Shown: positions 39,917 through 48,347, counted from the stretch's first letter. The stretch: 64,000 bases of DNA from an uncultured Agrobacterium sp. (GCA_913777615.1 CAJYTK010000001.1:124001-188000); one strand, 5' to 3'. Numbers and translations: made by a program. The notes: generated from the letters alone by a model not told the origin.

Positions 39917-40017
39917 GTTCAGTTCTGCTGAACCTCAGGCAGTTTCTCCTATCGGCGAATTGGTCTGATTTTTCTCCCTGTTTTACCTTGAGAGCCGCTT
40001 TTGCGGCTCTTTTTTTA
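39917..40017 (+). ncRNA. Candidate small RNA between DUF1192 and rcdA
   Basis: A transcript of about 100 bases is suggested by CTATAC (39909-39914) as -10 element. It would begin with a perfect hairpin (GTTCAG-TTCTG-CTGAAC, 39917-39933), continue through unstructured pyrimidine-rich sequence including TTTCTCC, which could pair with ribosome-binding sites, and end at a strong Rho-independent terminator (39990-40017). A CtrA box lies at its -35 region. The simpler reading, a terminator for the MFS-DUF1192 pair only, cannot be excluded. Confidence 0.5.
39990..40017 (+). terminator. Strong Rho-independent terminator
   Basis: AGAGCCGC-TTTT-GCGGCTCT followed by seven T. It ends the MFS-DUF1192 transcript and/or the sRNA candidate. 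Confidence 0.92.
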
Positions 40018-40048
40018 TCTTGTTGGAAAACCTGCAAAACTGTGGGTA

Positions 40049-40063
40049 TTAACCTTTCTTTAA
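40049..40063 (+). promoter_or_regulatory. Perfect CtrA box upstream of rcdA
   Basis: TTAACCTTTCTTTAA fits TTAA-N7-TTAA exactly and lies 115 bases before the rcdA ATG. CtrA control of rcdA is known in Caulobacter, which supports this site. Confidence 0.65.
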
Positions 40064-40177
40064 TAATCAGCTTGCGCATTTCAGCTATTGGTATCATCCT
40101 GAAAATACAAAGGCCGGAACAATTTACCCGCTAACTCCGTTGCCTCACCGTATCATGCGTAAGCAGGGATTAAAGAA

Positions 40178-40690
40178 ATGTCGGAACAGGTTTTGAATAC
40201 CATCAGCTTCGCCGGCCGCGCCGCAGCCTCGAACCAGTTCAAGACTCTCTATGCCGAGGGCATGGGCTTGGTGGAAGAAACGGCAAGCTACCTCGACGGC
40301 TCCGGTCGCGCAGCATCCAAGGTTCTCCCGCGCATGGCTTCGGTTCTTTACGCCGCAGAATCTATGCGCCTCACCACCCGCTTGATGCAGATGGCATCGT
40401 GGCTGCTGCTGCAGCGCGCTGTCAACAATGGCGAAATGACCCGCGATCAGGTTCTGAACGAAAAGAACAAGGTGCGCCTCGATAACTTTAACGTCGATCG
40501 CAACGCGCCGGGCTGGAACGATCTGCCGGAATCCTTCCGCGATCTGGTCGAGCGTTCGTTGCGCCTCCAGAACCGCGTTGCCCTTCTCGACCGCGAAATT
40601 TACCGCCCCACCGAGGCGAAGGTTCCCGACAACGAGAACAGCGTTCAGGCCCAGCTCAACCTGCTTCGCACCGCCTTCAACAGCAACTGA
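40178..40690 (+). CDS. rcdA: RcdA-type protease adaptor (DUF1465)
   Basis: RcdA is the ClpXP adaptor needed for timed destruction of CtrA and other cell-cycle proteins in Caulobacter. This 170-residue protein matches the DUF1465 family: an N-terminal three-helix bundle (SFAGRAAASNQFKTLYAEGMGLVEETASYLDGSGRAASKVLPR, MRLTTRLMQMASWLLLQRAV) and a conserved end (FRDLVERSLRLQNRVALLDREIY). Two CtrA boxes upstream fit a feedback role. That it works as in Caulobacter is inference from the family. Confidence 0.88.
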   Translation: MSEQVLNTISFAGRAAASNQFKTLYAEGMGLVEETASYLDGSGRAASKVLPRMASVLYAAESMRLTTRLMQMASWLLLQRAVNNGEMTRDQVLNEKNKVRLDNFNVDRNAPGWNDLPESFRDLVERSLRLQNRVALLDREIYRPTEAKVPDNENSVQAQLNLLRTAFNSN

Positions 40691-41079
40691 TCGCGCAATT
40701 CCTATCGCATGATTTTGAAGAAGCAGGCTCCGGCCTGCTTTTTTATTTGGCCGCAGTTTAAAGCTCGCTCGCAGCTACCCACCGTTCTGAGCCGGAGGCC
40801 GCGTGCCAACCTCTCATTGGGCGGCTTCGTAAAGTACCGGGTAACATCCTGGATCTGTTGTCTTTTGTTGAATCAAAACGTTCCGGACACGCGCGATGCG
40901 ATAGCCAACAGGTTGGTGGCCGCCACGTCTGACGAAGCGATCACCCGGCGCATCTTAAGTTTCCGAGATAGGCCAGATTTCGAGCCGAAGCCGCATTAAG
41001 GAGTTGTCAACGATAGCGGAGCGTCTTTCGGCAAGCTGACTTCATTGATTAAAATCTTAACTCGAAAATATACTGAAAT
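40691..41079 (+). other. Intergenic region after rcdA
   Basis: It starts with the rcdA terminator (40721-40746, AAGCAGGC-TCCG-GCCTGCTT plus T run). A 96-codon frame from 40709 to 40999 begins inside that terminator and has no ribosome-binding site; its last 40 codons look protein-like, so it may be a gene remnant. The last 100 bases are AT-rich. Confidence 0.5.
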
Positions 41080-42243
41080 TTGTGGGGGTGCGGCCTAGCT
41101 ATCGGTCCAATATTAACTTGGTGTGCCGCAGTGTTAGAAGCATTACTCCCTCCGTCTCCCGCATCTTCTACGAAAAGCTCCACTTCTGGATCGTCAGGCT
41201 CTCAGTCCGCCACCGGCACATCCGGGCCGGCGAAGAGCGAAGCTCCGTCATCATCCACCCCCACCAGCCAGAGCTCCTCGGCCCAGCCAACGGCGAGCAC
41301 CCCTGCTCCCGCCGAACACAATGACACCGATACCGACGATGGCACGTATTCTCCTACGCCGTCTCAGCCAGCAGCAGAGGAACCATCCCCTGCTCAGGGC
41401 CAGGCAGGCGATGAGGATGCACCCTCGGCTGTAGAGAACAATAATTCCGGCTCCCAGCCGGCCCCGTCAAATGCTCCTGTTCAAAACAGCGAGGCCGCAC
41501 CGACCGGCGCACAACAACAGCCAGAGAGCGACAATTCCCAGCCAATGGCGAGCACCCCTGCTCCCGCCGAAGACAATGACACCGATACCGACGACGCCAC
41601 GTATTCTCCTACGCCGTCTCAGCCAGCCGCAGAGGAACCATCCCCTGCTCAGGGCCAGGCAGGTGATGAGGATGCCCCCTCGGCTGTAGAGAACAATAAT
41701 TCCAGCTCCCAGCCGGCTCCGTCAGATGCTCCTGTTCAAAACAGCGAGGCCGCACCGACCGGCGCACAACAACAGCCAGAGAGCGACAATTCCCAGCCAG
41801 CTGCAACTCAAACGCCAGTCAGCGGCGAAGCGGGTAGCCGCCCCAGTTCTTCGGCGCAGGTTGAGAACAAAGACGCCAGCCCTTCTTCTCAATCTCAGAC
41901 AGGTAGAGACTTGCCGCCACGCACAAGCTCTCCCGCTACAACGGCACCATCCTCTCAAGTGCCAGCGAGACGACCTGCGACGGCCGCTTTGTCCGATAAA
42001 GCTGAGGATGTTTACGGCGTCGACATTATCAAATCGAGATCGTCACAGCGCGCACTTGCCGCTCAGGAGGATGCCGCAGAGACCGCAGCATATAACCGAG
42101 CAGTCGAGGTTCAAAGAGACCGCATTATACGAGGGCTTATCGACGCCATGAACCCGTCGACCGGCCAAAGCAACTTGCTATCACACGACAGCAAGGAAGA
42201 ACCAAAACAGAGTCTGATTGAAGTTTATTACGCGCAAGCTTGA
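41080..42243 (+). CDS. Low-complexity repeat ORF, function unknown
   Basis: A 387-codon frame is rich in Ser, Pro, Ala, Thr, Gln, Glu and Asp and almost free of hydrophobic residues after codon 25. It contains an 85-residue segment (TPAPAE.NDTDTDD.TYSPTP and onward to QQQPESDNSQP) present twice in tandem and nearly identical. The only less biased part is the last 75 residues (AEDVYGVDIIKSRSSQRALAAQ... VQRDRIIRGLIDAMNPS). The frame opens at a TTG directly after a stop codon, without a ribosome-binding site, so the true start is unknown and the gene may be 5'-truncated. I do not recognise a family; it may be a disordered secreted or surface protein. Confidence 0.5.
   Translation: MWGCGLAIGPILTWCAAVLEALLPPSPASSTKSSTSGSSGSQSATGTSGPAKSEAPSSSTPTSQSSSAQPTASTPAPAEHNDTDTDDGTYSPTPSQPAAEEPSPAQGQAGDEDAPSAVENNNSGSQPAPSNAPVQNSEAAPTGAQQQPESDNSQPMASTPAPAEDNDTDTDDATYSPTPSQPAAEEPSPAQGQAGDEDAPSAVENNNSSSQPAPSDAPVQNSEAAPTGAQQQPESDNSQPAATQTPVSGEAGSRPSSSAQVENKDASPSSQSQTGRDLPPRTSSPATTAPSSQVPARRPATAALSDKAEDVYGVDIIKSRSSQRALAAQEDAAETAAYNRAVEVQRDRIIRGLIDAMNPSTGQSNLLSHDSKEEPKQSLIEVYYAQA
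41293..41802 (+). repeat. Tandem duplication of 255 bp
   Basis: The segments 41293-41547 and 41548-41802 are nearly identical; for example GCGAGCACCCCTGCTCCCGC occurs at 41293 and at 41548. The unit is a multiple of three, so the frame is kept and 85 residues are repeated. Confidence 0.9.
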
Positions 42244-42767
42244 AGTCACCACCGCTCAGAGGATTTGCCTTTCAGGATCACGTTCTGAAAGGCCCCAGTC
42301 TCCTCTCCCCTCGACGCATCGCATGACAGTGGACGGAGTGAGCCATCTCTCCGTGTTGCCGGAAGCGCCGGACCAAGATTGGCTTGGAACACTTGTCCCT
42401 TCGCTACAGTGATTGGCCGGCACGTGCTTCGATGACTTTGCGAACTCCCTCCGCTGCCGAAAGCCGCCATCACCATCACGACGCCCGCCACCGCAACGAG
42501 GGCGGCGGCGATATCAGCAGGGCCACAATAGTCCCAAGTGCTGAAACCGCTCCTTCGGTATAGCTCACGGCTCCCGCGTCGAAATGGTCGTCGCGCAAGG
42601 CCAATGAGGGTGCGCAAACGGATCGTGCCGCCGAAAGCAAAACGTCCGGTTTCCGAAGCTCTGCTTGTCCTCCCATCAGACGCACAGTTCTCTATCGTCT
42701 TTGATCGACGCACCGTGCTTTATGGAAATCGATTCCAATTTTCAGGCCGATACTGCAGGCAACAAAA
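42244..42767. other. Long non-coding stretch with a terminator and a possible gene remnant
   Basis: A perfect 9-base-pair hairpin at 42267-42293 (GCCTTTCAG / CTGAAAGGC) follows the repeat ORF. On the minus strand, 42685-42476 codes for a peptide ending TEGAVSALGTIVALLI, and a different frame continues AAALVAVAGVVMVMAAFGSGG; together they read like two halves of a membrane protein split by a frameshift. No family is recognised and neither part is accepted as a gene. Confidence 0.4.
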
Positions 42768-42789
42768 AACCCCGGATCGCTCCGAGGTT
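42768..42789 (-). terminator. Rho-independent terminator of rpmE
   Basis: AACCtCGGA-GCGA-TCCGgGGTT on the minus strand is followed by six T, 26 bases after the rpmE stop. Confidence 0.85.
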
Positions 42790-42814
42790 GTTTTGTAGTC
42801 CATAGTCAAACGGA

Positions 42815-43036
42815 TTAGAGGCCGAGGCCGCCGAAACGCTTGTTGAACTTGGAAACGCGACCGCCGCGGTCCATCAGCTGCTGGTTGCCACCAGTCCAGG
42901 CCGGATGGGACTTGGGATCGATTTCGAGGTTCATAACTGCGCCCTCGGAACCCCAGGTCGAACGGGTTTCGTATTCGGTACCATCGGTCATGACAACTTT
43001 GATCATGTGATAGTCGGGATGGATTTCAGCCTTCAT
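42815..43036 (-). CDS. rpmE: 50S ribosomal protein L31, zinc-independent form
   Basis: The 73-residue protein starts [22 protein letters not shown] and contains [28 protein letters not shown]. It lacks the CxxC zinc ligands of the classical form, so it belongs to the C-minus type. AGGAAG precedes the ATG at 43036; the much longer upstream frame is not coding. Confidence 0.95.
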   Translation of the reverse strand: MKAEIHPDYHMIKVVMTDGTEYETRSTWGSEGAVMNLEIDPKSHPAWTGGNQQLMDRGGRVSKFNKRFGGLGL

Positions 43037-43267
43037 GACAATCTTCCTGCGTAAGTGGGTGCGGACCATTTGCCGCAATTGCGTCAACTGAGCCGATTCA
43101 ATAAATGAAACCATGAGCCTTTCGGCCATGGCTTCCCAATTTGATGCGGAGCCTATACATGAAGGGCGCCGAGATAACAAGTGCCTGCCGGTCACGGCAA
43201 GACACATATCAGGACGCGAAAAAAGCGTTGCCGCCGGGCGTTACCGCCTCTGCGGCATGAAGGAGTG

Positions 43268-45082
43268 ATGGACGTGGCAGACATTGAGGCACAGAAGCCG
43301 GCAGGGCGCAGAACCTTGAAACCTCTGGCGAGCCTCTTTCCCTATCTCAAGCGCTACCGCGGACTGGTTGCCGCCGCACTTTGCGCACTCGTTCTGTCTT
43401 CCGCCACAACGCTTGCCCTGCCGCTTGCCGTTCGCCGCATTATCGATCACGGCTTTGAAGCCACCGACGGCGCGATGATCAACAACTATTTCGCCATGCT
43501 TTTGGCGATCGCCATCGTTCTCGCGCTCGCCAGCGCCATGCGCTATTATTATGTGATGATTATCGGCGAGCGCGTCGTCACCGATCTGCGCCGCGATGTC
43601 TTTGCGCACCTCACCTCCTTGTCGCAGGCCTTCTTCGATACGAACCATTCCGGCGAGCTGACCTCGCGCCTGACCGCCGATACCGTGCAGATCCGCTCCG
43701 CTTTTGGCTCGTCTGCATCTGTGGCGCTGCGCAACACGCTGCTCTGTCTCGGGGCGGTCGCGATGATGGTCTACACCAGTCCGAAGCTTGCTGGTCTTGC
43801 GCTGCTGGCCATCCCCTTCATCGTCTTCCCGCTGATTGCCTTTGGCCGGTCGGTGCGCTTACGCTCCAGAAACACGCAGGATACGCTAGCCGCGTCCTCC
43901 GCCTTCGCCTCCGAAACAATTGCGGCAAGCCGCACCATCCAGTCCTTCAACGCCGAGCAACTGGCAAACAGCCGTTACGATGCGGCAGTGGAAAAGGCCT
44001 ATCAAGGTGCCCGTGCGGCAATCAGCGCCCGCGCCATTCTGACCGCTGTCGCCATCAGTCTCGTCTTCGGCAGCGTCGTTGCGATCCTCTGGTATGGCGC
44101 GCAGAGCGTTTTGAGCGGCGCGATCTCCGGCGGCACGCTCAGCCAGTTCGTGCTCTATTCGGTTATCGCCGCAAGCTCGCTCGGTCAGCTTTCCGAAGTC
44201 TGGGGTGAGCTGTCGCAGGCAGGTGGTGCCGCCGAGCGCCTGTCCGAATTGCTGGAAGAAAGGTCTCCGGTCGAAGAACCCGCTGCACCCGTGTCGCTTC
44301 CCGTTCCGCCAAGGGGCGAGGCAAGCTTCGAGCATGTGGCGTTTCATTATCCGAAAGGCGGCGGCAAGCCCATCATCTCGGATCTCTCCTTCCGGGTCGC
44401 CTCCGGGGAAACCGTGGCGATCGTCGGGCCTTCGGGTGCAGGAAAAAGCACTGTCTTTTCGCTTTTGATGCGCTTCTACGATCCTCAATCGGGTCTCATC
44501 ACCATCGACGGTACCGATATCCGCACTGTCACGCTGAAAGACTTGCGCTCCAGGCTGGCCATCGTCCCGCAGGACGTCGCGATCTTCGCCTCTTCCATCC
44601 ACGACAATATTGCCTTCGGCAGACCCGATGCGACGCGTGAGCAGGTTCAGGCTGCTGCGAAAGCCGCCCAGGCCGATGGCTTCATTGCAAGATTGCCCGA
44701 AAGCTACGATACCGTGGTGGGCGAACGTGGCGTCACACTTTCCGGCGGCCAACGCCAGCGCATCGCCATTGCCCGCGCCATTCTGCGCGACGCGCCGATC
44801 CTGCTCCTCGATGAAGCAACCTCGGCACTCGATGCCGAAAGCGAAACACTGGTGCAGAAGGCGCTGGATGAGCTCATCGCCAAGCGCACCACCATCGTCA
44901 TCGCCCATCGGCTTGCGACCGTGCTGAAGGCCGACCGCATTCTGGTGATGGATGAAGGCCGCATCATCGAGGAAGGCACCCATCAAAGCCTGATCCGCCA
45001 GGGCGGTCTTTATGCCAAGCTTGCGCGCCTGCAATTCAACACAGGCGTCAACGACGACATTCCATTGGCGAAGTCCGTCTGA
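43268..45082 (+). CDS. ABC exporter, fused permease and ATPase (MsbA-like)
   Basis: The 604-residue half-transporter has six membrane helices (about residues 25-315) and a C-terminal ATPase with Walker A GPSGAGKST at 387-395, signature LSGGQRQRIAIARAI and Walker B ILLLDEATSALD. It should work as a homodimer exporting lipids, drugs or peptides; the substrate is not evident. AGGAG at 43261 is only two bases from the ATG at 43268, so a GTG at 43274 eight bases away is an equally good start. The gene is divergent from rpmE. Confidence 0.93.
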   Translation: MDVADIEAQKPAGRRTLKPLASLFPYLKRYRGLVAAALCALVLSSATTLALPLAVRRIIDHGFEATDGAMINNYFAMLLAIAIVLALASAMRYYYVMIIGERVVTDLRRDVFAHLTSLSQAFFDTNHSGELTSRLTADTVQIRSAFGSSASVALRNTLLCLGAVAMMVYTSPKLAGLALLAIPFIVFPLIAFGRSVRLRSRNTQDTLAASSAFASETIAASRTIQSFNAEQLANSRYDAAVEKAYQGARAAISARAILTAVAISLVFGSVVAILWYGAQSVLSGAISGGTLSQFVLYSVIAASSLGQLSEVWGELSQAGGAAERLSELLEERSPVEEPAAPVSLPVPPRGEASFEHVAFHYPKGGGKPIISDLSFRVASGETVAIVGPSGAGKSTVFSLLMRFYDPQSGLITIDGTDIRTVTLKDLRSRLAIVPQDVAIFASSIHDNIAFGRPDATREQVQAAAKAAQADGFIARLPESYDTVVGERGVTLSGGQRQRIAIARAILRDAPILLLDEATSALDAESETLVQKALDELIAKRTTIVIAHRLATVLKADRILVMDEGRIIEEGTHQSLIRQGGLYAKLARLQFNTGVNDDIPLAKSV

Positions 45083-45108
45083 GAGCGCGCAGGCGCGCTC
45101 CCTCTTGA
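45083..45108. terminator. Hairpin between convergent genes
   Basis: GAGCGCGC/GCGCGCTC follows the ABC exporter stop directly and precedes the end of the convergent OmpA-domain gene. The T content after it (CCTCTTGAT) is low. Confidence 0.55.
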
Positions 45109-45115
45109 TCCCCGA

Positions 45116-46147
45116 TCAGCGCTCGGTCAGTTTCAACTCGATACGACGGTTCTGCGAACGCGCGTCCGGTGTGTCGCCTTCCGCCAGCGGCTGATATTCG
45201 CCAAAGCCTGCTGCGACCAGACGGTTGGCCGGCACACCCTTGGAAATCAGAAACTTGACCACCGATGTGGCGCGGGCCGACGAAAGCTCCCAGTTGTCGC
45301 GGAAGCGTCCGGACCCTGACAACGGCACATTGTCGGTATGACCGTCTACCCGCAGCACCCAGTTGATTTCCGGCGGGATTTCCTTGGCAAGATCGATGAG
45401 CGCCGTGGCAAGCTTCGCCATCTCTACCTGCCCTTCCGGATTGAGATCCGTTCCGCCGGATGGGAAGAGAACTTCGGACTGGAAGACGAAGCGGTCGCCG
45501 ACGATGCGGATGTTCTCGCGGTCGGAGAGGATTTCACGCAGGCGCCCGAAGAAGTCCGAGCGGTAGCGGTTCAATTCCTGCACGCGCTGCGCCAGCGCCA
45601 CATTGAGGCGGCGGCCTAGATCGGCAATCTTGACCTGAGATGAGGCATCCTTGGCCTCCGACGCCTGCAAGGCGGCTTCCACCGAGGCGATCTGGGCTCT
45701 GAGCGCTGCAATCTGCTGGTTCAGCAATTCGATCTGTGACGATGCTCTCGCACCGGCCTCGCGCGCATCCTCCAGCTCATTCGTCAACTGACCGACGCGG
45801 GCATTGGCAGCGGAACTGTTTCCGGCACCGGCATCGAGCAGCGCCTGCAGGCGCGAGCGCTCGCTTTCGGATGCGGCCAGTGTCGATTGCAGATTGGCAA
45901 GGGTGTCTTCAATATCTTGCTTGCTGCCCTTTTCCAGCGCCAGCAACTCGGTCAGTTCGGCAATCTGACTGTTAAGGCGGGTCAGAACCTCATCCTTGCC
46001 GGAAATTTCGCGCGAAAGCACGAACTGCGCCAGCACGAAGACGGTGAGCAGGAACATGATCGCCATCAAAAGCGTCGACAGCGCATCGACGAAACCTGGC
46101 CAGTAATCCACGCCTCTGTCGCGGCGGCGGTTGCGCGCAAGCGCCAT
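45116..46147 (-). CDS. MotB-like peptidoglycan-binding protein with OmpA domain
   Basis: The 343-residue protein has a short basic cytoplasmic start, one membrane helix (about 25-45, VDALSTLLMAIMFLLTVFVLAQF), a coiled coil of about 120 residues (EVLTRLNSQIAELTELLALEKG... LRAQIASVEAALQASE) and a C-terminal OmpA/MotB domain (VLRVDGHTDNVPLSGSGRFRDNWELSSARA). An Asp in VDYWPGFVDALS lies at the membrane edge, where MotB/TolR carry the proton site. With the channel gene two bases upstream it should form an energised unit that reaches the murein. Its task is unknown; the genes are not near flagellar genes. Confidence 0.9.
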   Translation of the reverse strand: MALARNRRRDRGVDYWPGFVDALSTLLMAIMFLLTVFVLAQFVLSREISGKDEVLTRLNSQIAELTELLALEKGSKQDIEDTLANLQSTLAASESERSRLQALLDAGAGNSSAANARVGQLTNELEDAREAGARASSQIELLNQQIAALRAQIASVEAALQASEAKDASSQVKIADLGRRLNVALAQRVQELNRYRSDFFGRLREILSDRENIRIVGDRFVFQSEVLFPSGGTDLNPEGQVEMAKLATALIDLAKEIPPEINWVLRVDGHTDNVPLSGSGRFRDNWELSSARATSVVKFLISKGVPANRLVAAGFGEYQPLAEGDTPDARSQNRRIELKLTER

Positions 46148-46149
46148 GA

Positions 46150-47175
46150 TCAATCGCTCCCGTTATCGTGCGGGAGGGAACGTTTGGACGCCGCCTTCTG
46201 GTCGGCATCAATGCGTGCGGTCAGACGGTCGAGCGTACGGCGCAGCGCCTTCGATTCCTCCTGCTGCGCTTCGATCCAGTCGCGCAGCATCTGCTGCTCG
46301 CCGCGCATATTCTTGACCAGCCCTTGAATGCCTTCGGCAAGATTATGCATGGCGGCAACCGAACGCTCGGTGCCAATCACGCTGCTGGCTGCGGCAGGCT
46401 TGCCATCGACGAGAAGATCGGCGCCGGTATCGGTGACGGAAGACAGCCAGTTTTCCAGCTGCGTATAGAACCGGTTCTGCGCACGACCGGCCTGCAGATC
46501 GAGAAAACCGAGGATGAGCGAGCCGGAAAGACCGAGCAGCGAGGACGAAAACGCCGTGCCCATACCCGAGAGTGGCGCAGTCAGACCGGATTTCAGCGAC
46601 GAGAGGATATCGGAGCTGTCGCCGGAACTCGGGTCCAACCCCTGAATAACACCACTAATGGCACCAATCGTGCCGATCAAACCCCAGAAGGTGCCGAGCA
46701 GACCGAGAAAGACCAGTAGACCGATCATATAACGCGACGTATCGCGCTGCTCATCCAGGCGCGTGGCGATGGAATCGAGGATCGAGCGCTGAGTGACGGC
46801 AGACACGCGCACTTCGCCGCGCTTGCCGATCAACGTGCGCATGGGCGCTAGAAGTTTTGGCGGACGGCCCGCCTTGTCGACGCTTCCGGCAGCCTGGAAA
46901 TTATTGAACCAGCGCACTTCGGGACGCAGGTTGAAGATCTGCGTGAACACCAGAATGACGCCGATGGCGAGAACGCCGAGAATGAAACCGTTGAGGCCCG
47001 GATTGCTCATGAAGGCCGCTTCTGCCTGGCGGAACAAAATGGCAGCGATGAAGGCCACGATGATGAGAAAGATCAGCATCGTCCACAGGAACGGCGTTGG
47101 ACTGGATAGCTTGTGGTGATAGTCTTTCGTCAGCGGTTTCTCGACGCCGACATCGAGCAGTTCCGTATCCGCCAT
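46150..47175 (-). CDS. MotA/TolQ/ExbB family proton channel protein
   Basis: The 341-residue protein has two N-terminal membrane helices (FLWTMLIFLIIVAFIAAILF; LNGFILGVLAIGVILVFTQIF), a loop of about 80 residues, then the conserved pore helices (IGLLVFLGLLGTFWGLIGTIGAI and MGTAFSSSLLGLSGSLILGFLDL) and a C-terminal coiled tail. It is directly upstream of the OmpA-domain gene and shares a transcript with it. GAGGA lies nine bases before the ATG at 47175. Confidence 0.92.
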   Translation of the reverse strand: MADTELLDVGVEKPLTKDYHHKLSSPTPFLWTMLIFLIIVAFIAAILFRQAEAAFMSNPGLNGFILGVLAIGVILVFTQIFNLRPEVRWFNNFQAAGSVDKAGRPPKLLAPMRTLIGKRGEVRVSAVTQRSILDSIATRLDEQRDTSRYMIGLLVFLGLLGTFWGLIGTIGAISGVIQGLDPSSGDSSDILSSLKSGLTAPLSGMGTAFSSSLLGLSGSLILGFLDLQAGRAQNRFYTQLENWLSSVTDTGADLLVDGKPAAASSVIGTERSVAAMHNLAEGIQGLVKNMRGEQQMLRDWIEAQQEESKALRRTLDRLTARIDADQKAASKRSLPHDNGSD

Positions 47176-47404
47176 AAACCCATTCCTCTGATGCTGCCAC
47201 GACCATTGCCCCAGGACTTGAGGCGTCAGCATGGTTCGGAGCGGAAGCTAGAGTAAAAATACGACGAATTGAAGTGTAAAAGCCTTGAGAGAACAAAGCT
47301 TTTTGAGAGGGAGGCTCAGGTGTTGTTCGATCATAAGGTACGAGATCGAACGCATGGGCATCATGGTGGAAGCGGCGAGTGTTAGAGCAAGGTCTCCTCA
47401 ACCA

Positions 47405-47523
47405 CCCTCATTCCTGTGCTTGTCACAGGAATCTGGCCGTCGCGCGTCGGCGCGACGAGTAAACATTGCTCCAGACCAAAGACTTGGACTGACTGGATTC
47501 CTGTGACAAGCACAGGAATTCGG
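47405..47523. repeat. Intergenic palindromic repeat element (rhizobial mosaic type)
   Basis: A 23-base arm at 47410-47432, itself palindromic (ATTCCTGTG...CACAGGAAT), recurs as its exact reverse complement at 47497-47519. Between them lie CGCGCG-rich sequence and CCAAAGACTTGG. The element fills most of the gap between the MotA-like and suhB-type genes and resembles dispersed elements of Rhizobiaceae. The remaining gap (47176-47404) holds no gene. Confidence 0.85.
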
Positions 47524-47546
47524 CACAGGGGCAACTCTAAGTCCTA

Positions 47547-48347
47547 TCAGCGACCCGGAACCGGGCGGTTGACCACTTCCAGCAGAGCCTTCTGAATATA
47601 CTCGTTGCCGGCAACCACACTGCGGCTTTCGAACATGCTGTTGGCCCCGCCCATGTCGGAGACGAAACCGCCAGCCTCACGGATGAGAACGATGCCCGCA
47701 GCAATATCCCAAGGCGACAGTTCCGCTTCCCAGAAGCCGTCGAAGCGGCCGGCTGCGACATAAGCGAGATCGAGCGCTGCCGCACCCATGCGGCGCACGC
47801 CCGCGGTTTCGCCCATAACGTGGCGAAGCTCGACGAGGAACTTGCCGTGGTTGCCGCGCCCCAGATGCGGAACGCCGCAGCAGACGACGCTGTCGGAAAG
47901 CTGCTTTCGGGCTGCCACGCGAATGCGGCGGTCATTGAGGAATGCCCCGCCGCCACGCTCTGCGGTGTAGAGCTCATCCGTTGCCGGGTTGAAGATGACG
48001 CCTGCGACGATTTCGCCGCTACGCTCCAGACCGATGGAAACGGCAAATTGCGGAATGCCATGCAGGAAGTTGGTGGTGCCGTCCAGCGGATCGACGATCC
48101 AGCGATGCGCGCCATCGGTGCCGATTTCCTCGCCGCCCTCTTCGCCGAGGAAGCCATAGGTGGGACGCGCCTTCATCAGCTCGTCACGAACGATCTTCTC
48201 GGCCTTAAGATCGGCCTGCGAAACGAAGTCGCTCGGTCCCTTGACCGATACCTGCAGGTTCTGCACTTCACCGAAGTCACGCGCCAAAGACTTTCCCGCC
48301 TTCAGGGCGGCCTGAACCATGACATTGAGAAGGGCTGAACGGGCCAT
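47547..48347 (-). CDS. suhB: Inositol monophosphatase family protein (SuhB-like)
   Basis: The 266-residue protein carries the metal and phosphate motifs of the family: FLGEEGGE, WIVDPLDGTTNFLHGIPQF and the late SPWDIAAGIVLIREAGG. It should dephosphorylate inositol-1-phosphate or a related sugar phosphate; SuhB members also act in rRNA antitermination, which cannot be judged here. It is a single gene between two repeat elements. Confidence 0.92.
   Translation of the reverse strand: MARSALLNVMVQAALKAGKSLARDFGEVQNLQVSVKGPSDFVSQADLKAEKIVRDELMKARPTYGFLGEEGGEEIGTDGAHRWIVDPLDGTTNFLHGIPQFAVSIGLERSGEIVAGVIFNPATDELYTAERGGGAFLNDRRIRVAARKQLSDSVVCCGVPHLGRGNHGKFLVELRHVMGETAGVRRMGAAALDLAYVAAGRFDGFWEAELSPWDIAAGIVLIREAGGFVSDMGGANSMFESRSVVAGNEYIQKALLEVVNRPVPGR

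Noticed and set aside
40709-40999. 96-codon plus-strand gene after rcdA
   Set aside because: It starts inside the rcdA terminator, has no ribosome-binding site and no recognisable family; at best a remnant.
41293-41802. CRISPR-like repeat array
   Set aside because: There are only two long in-frame copies directly joined without spacers, which is a coding tandem duplication.
42246-42713. 155-codon minus-strand gene before rpmE
   Set aside because: Composition changes abruptly along the frame and a competing frame fits the N-terminal half better; no ribosome-binding site.
45116-47175. Zorya-like defence system (ZorA/ZorB resemble MotA/MotB)
   Set aside because: No ZorC, ZorD or ZorE gene is near; flanking genes are housekeeping and the pair looks like a resident envelope system.
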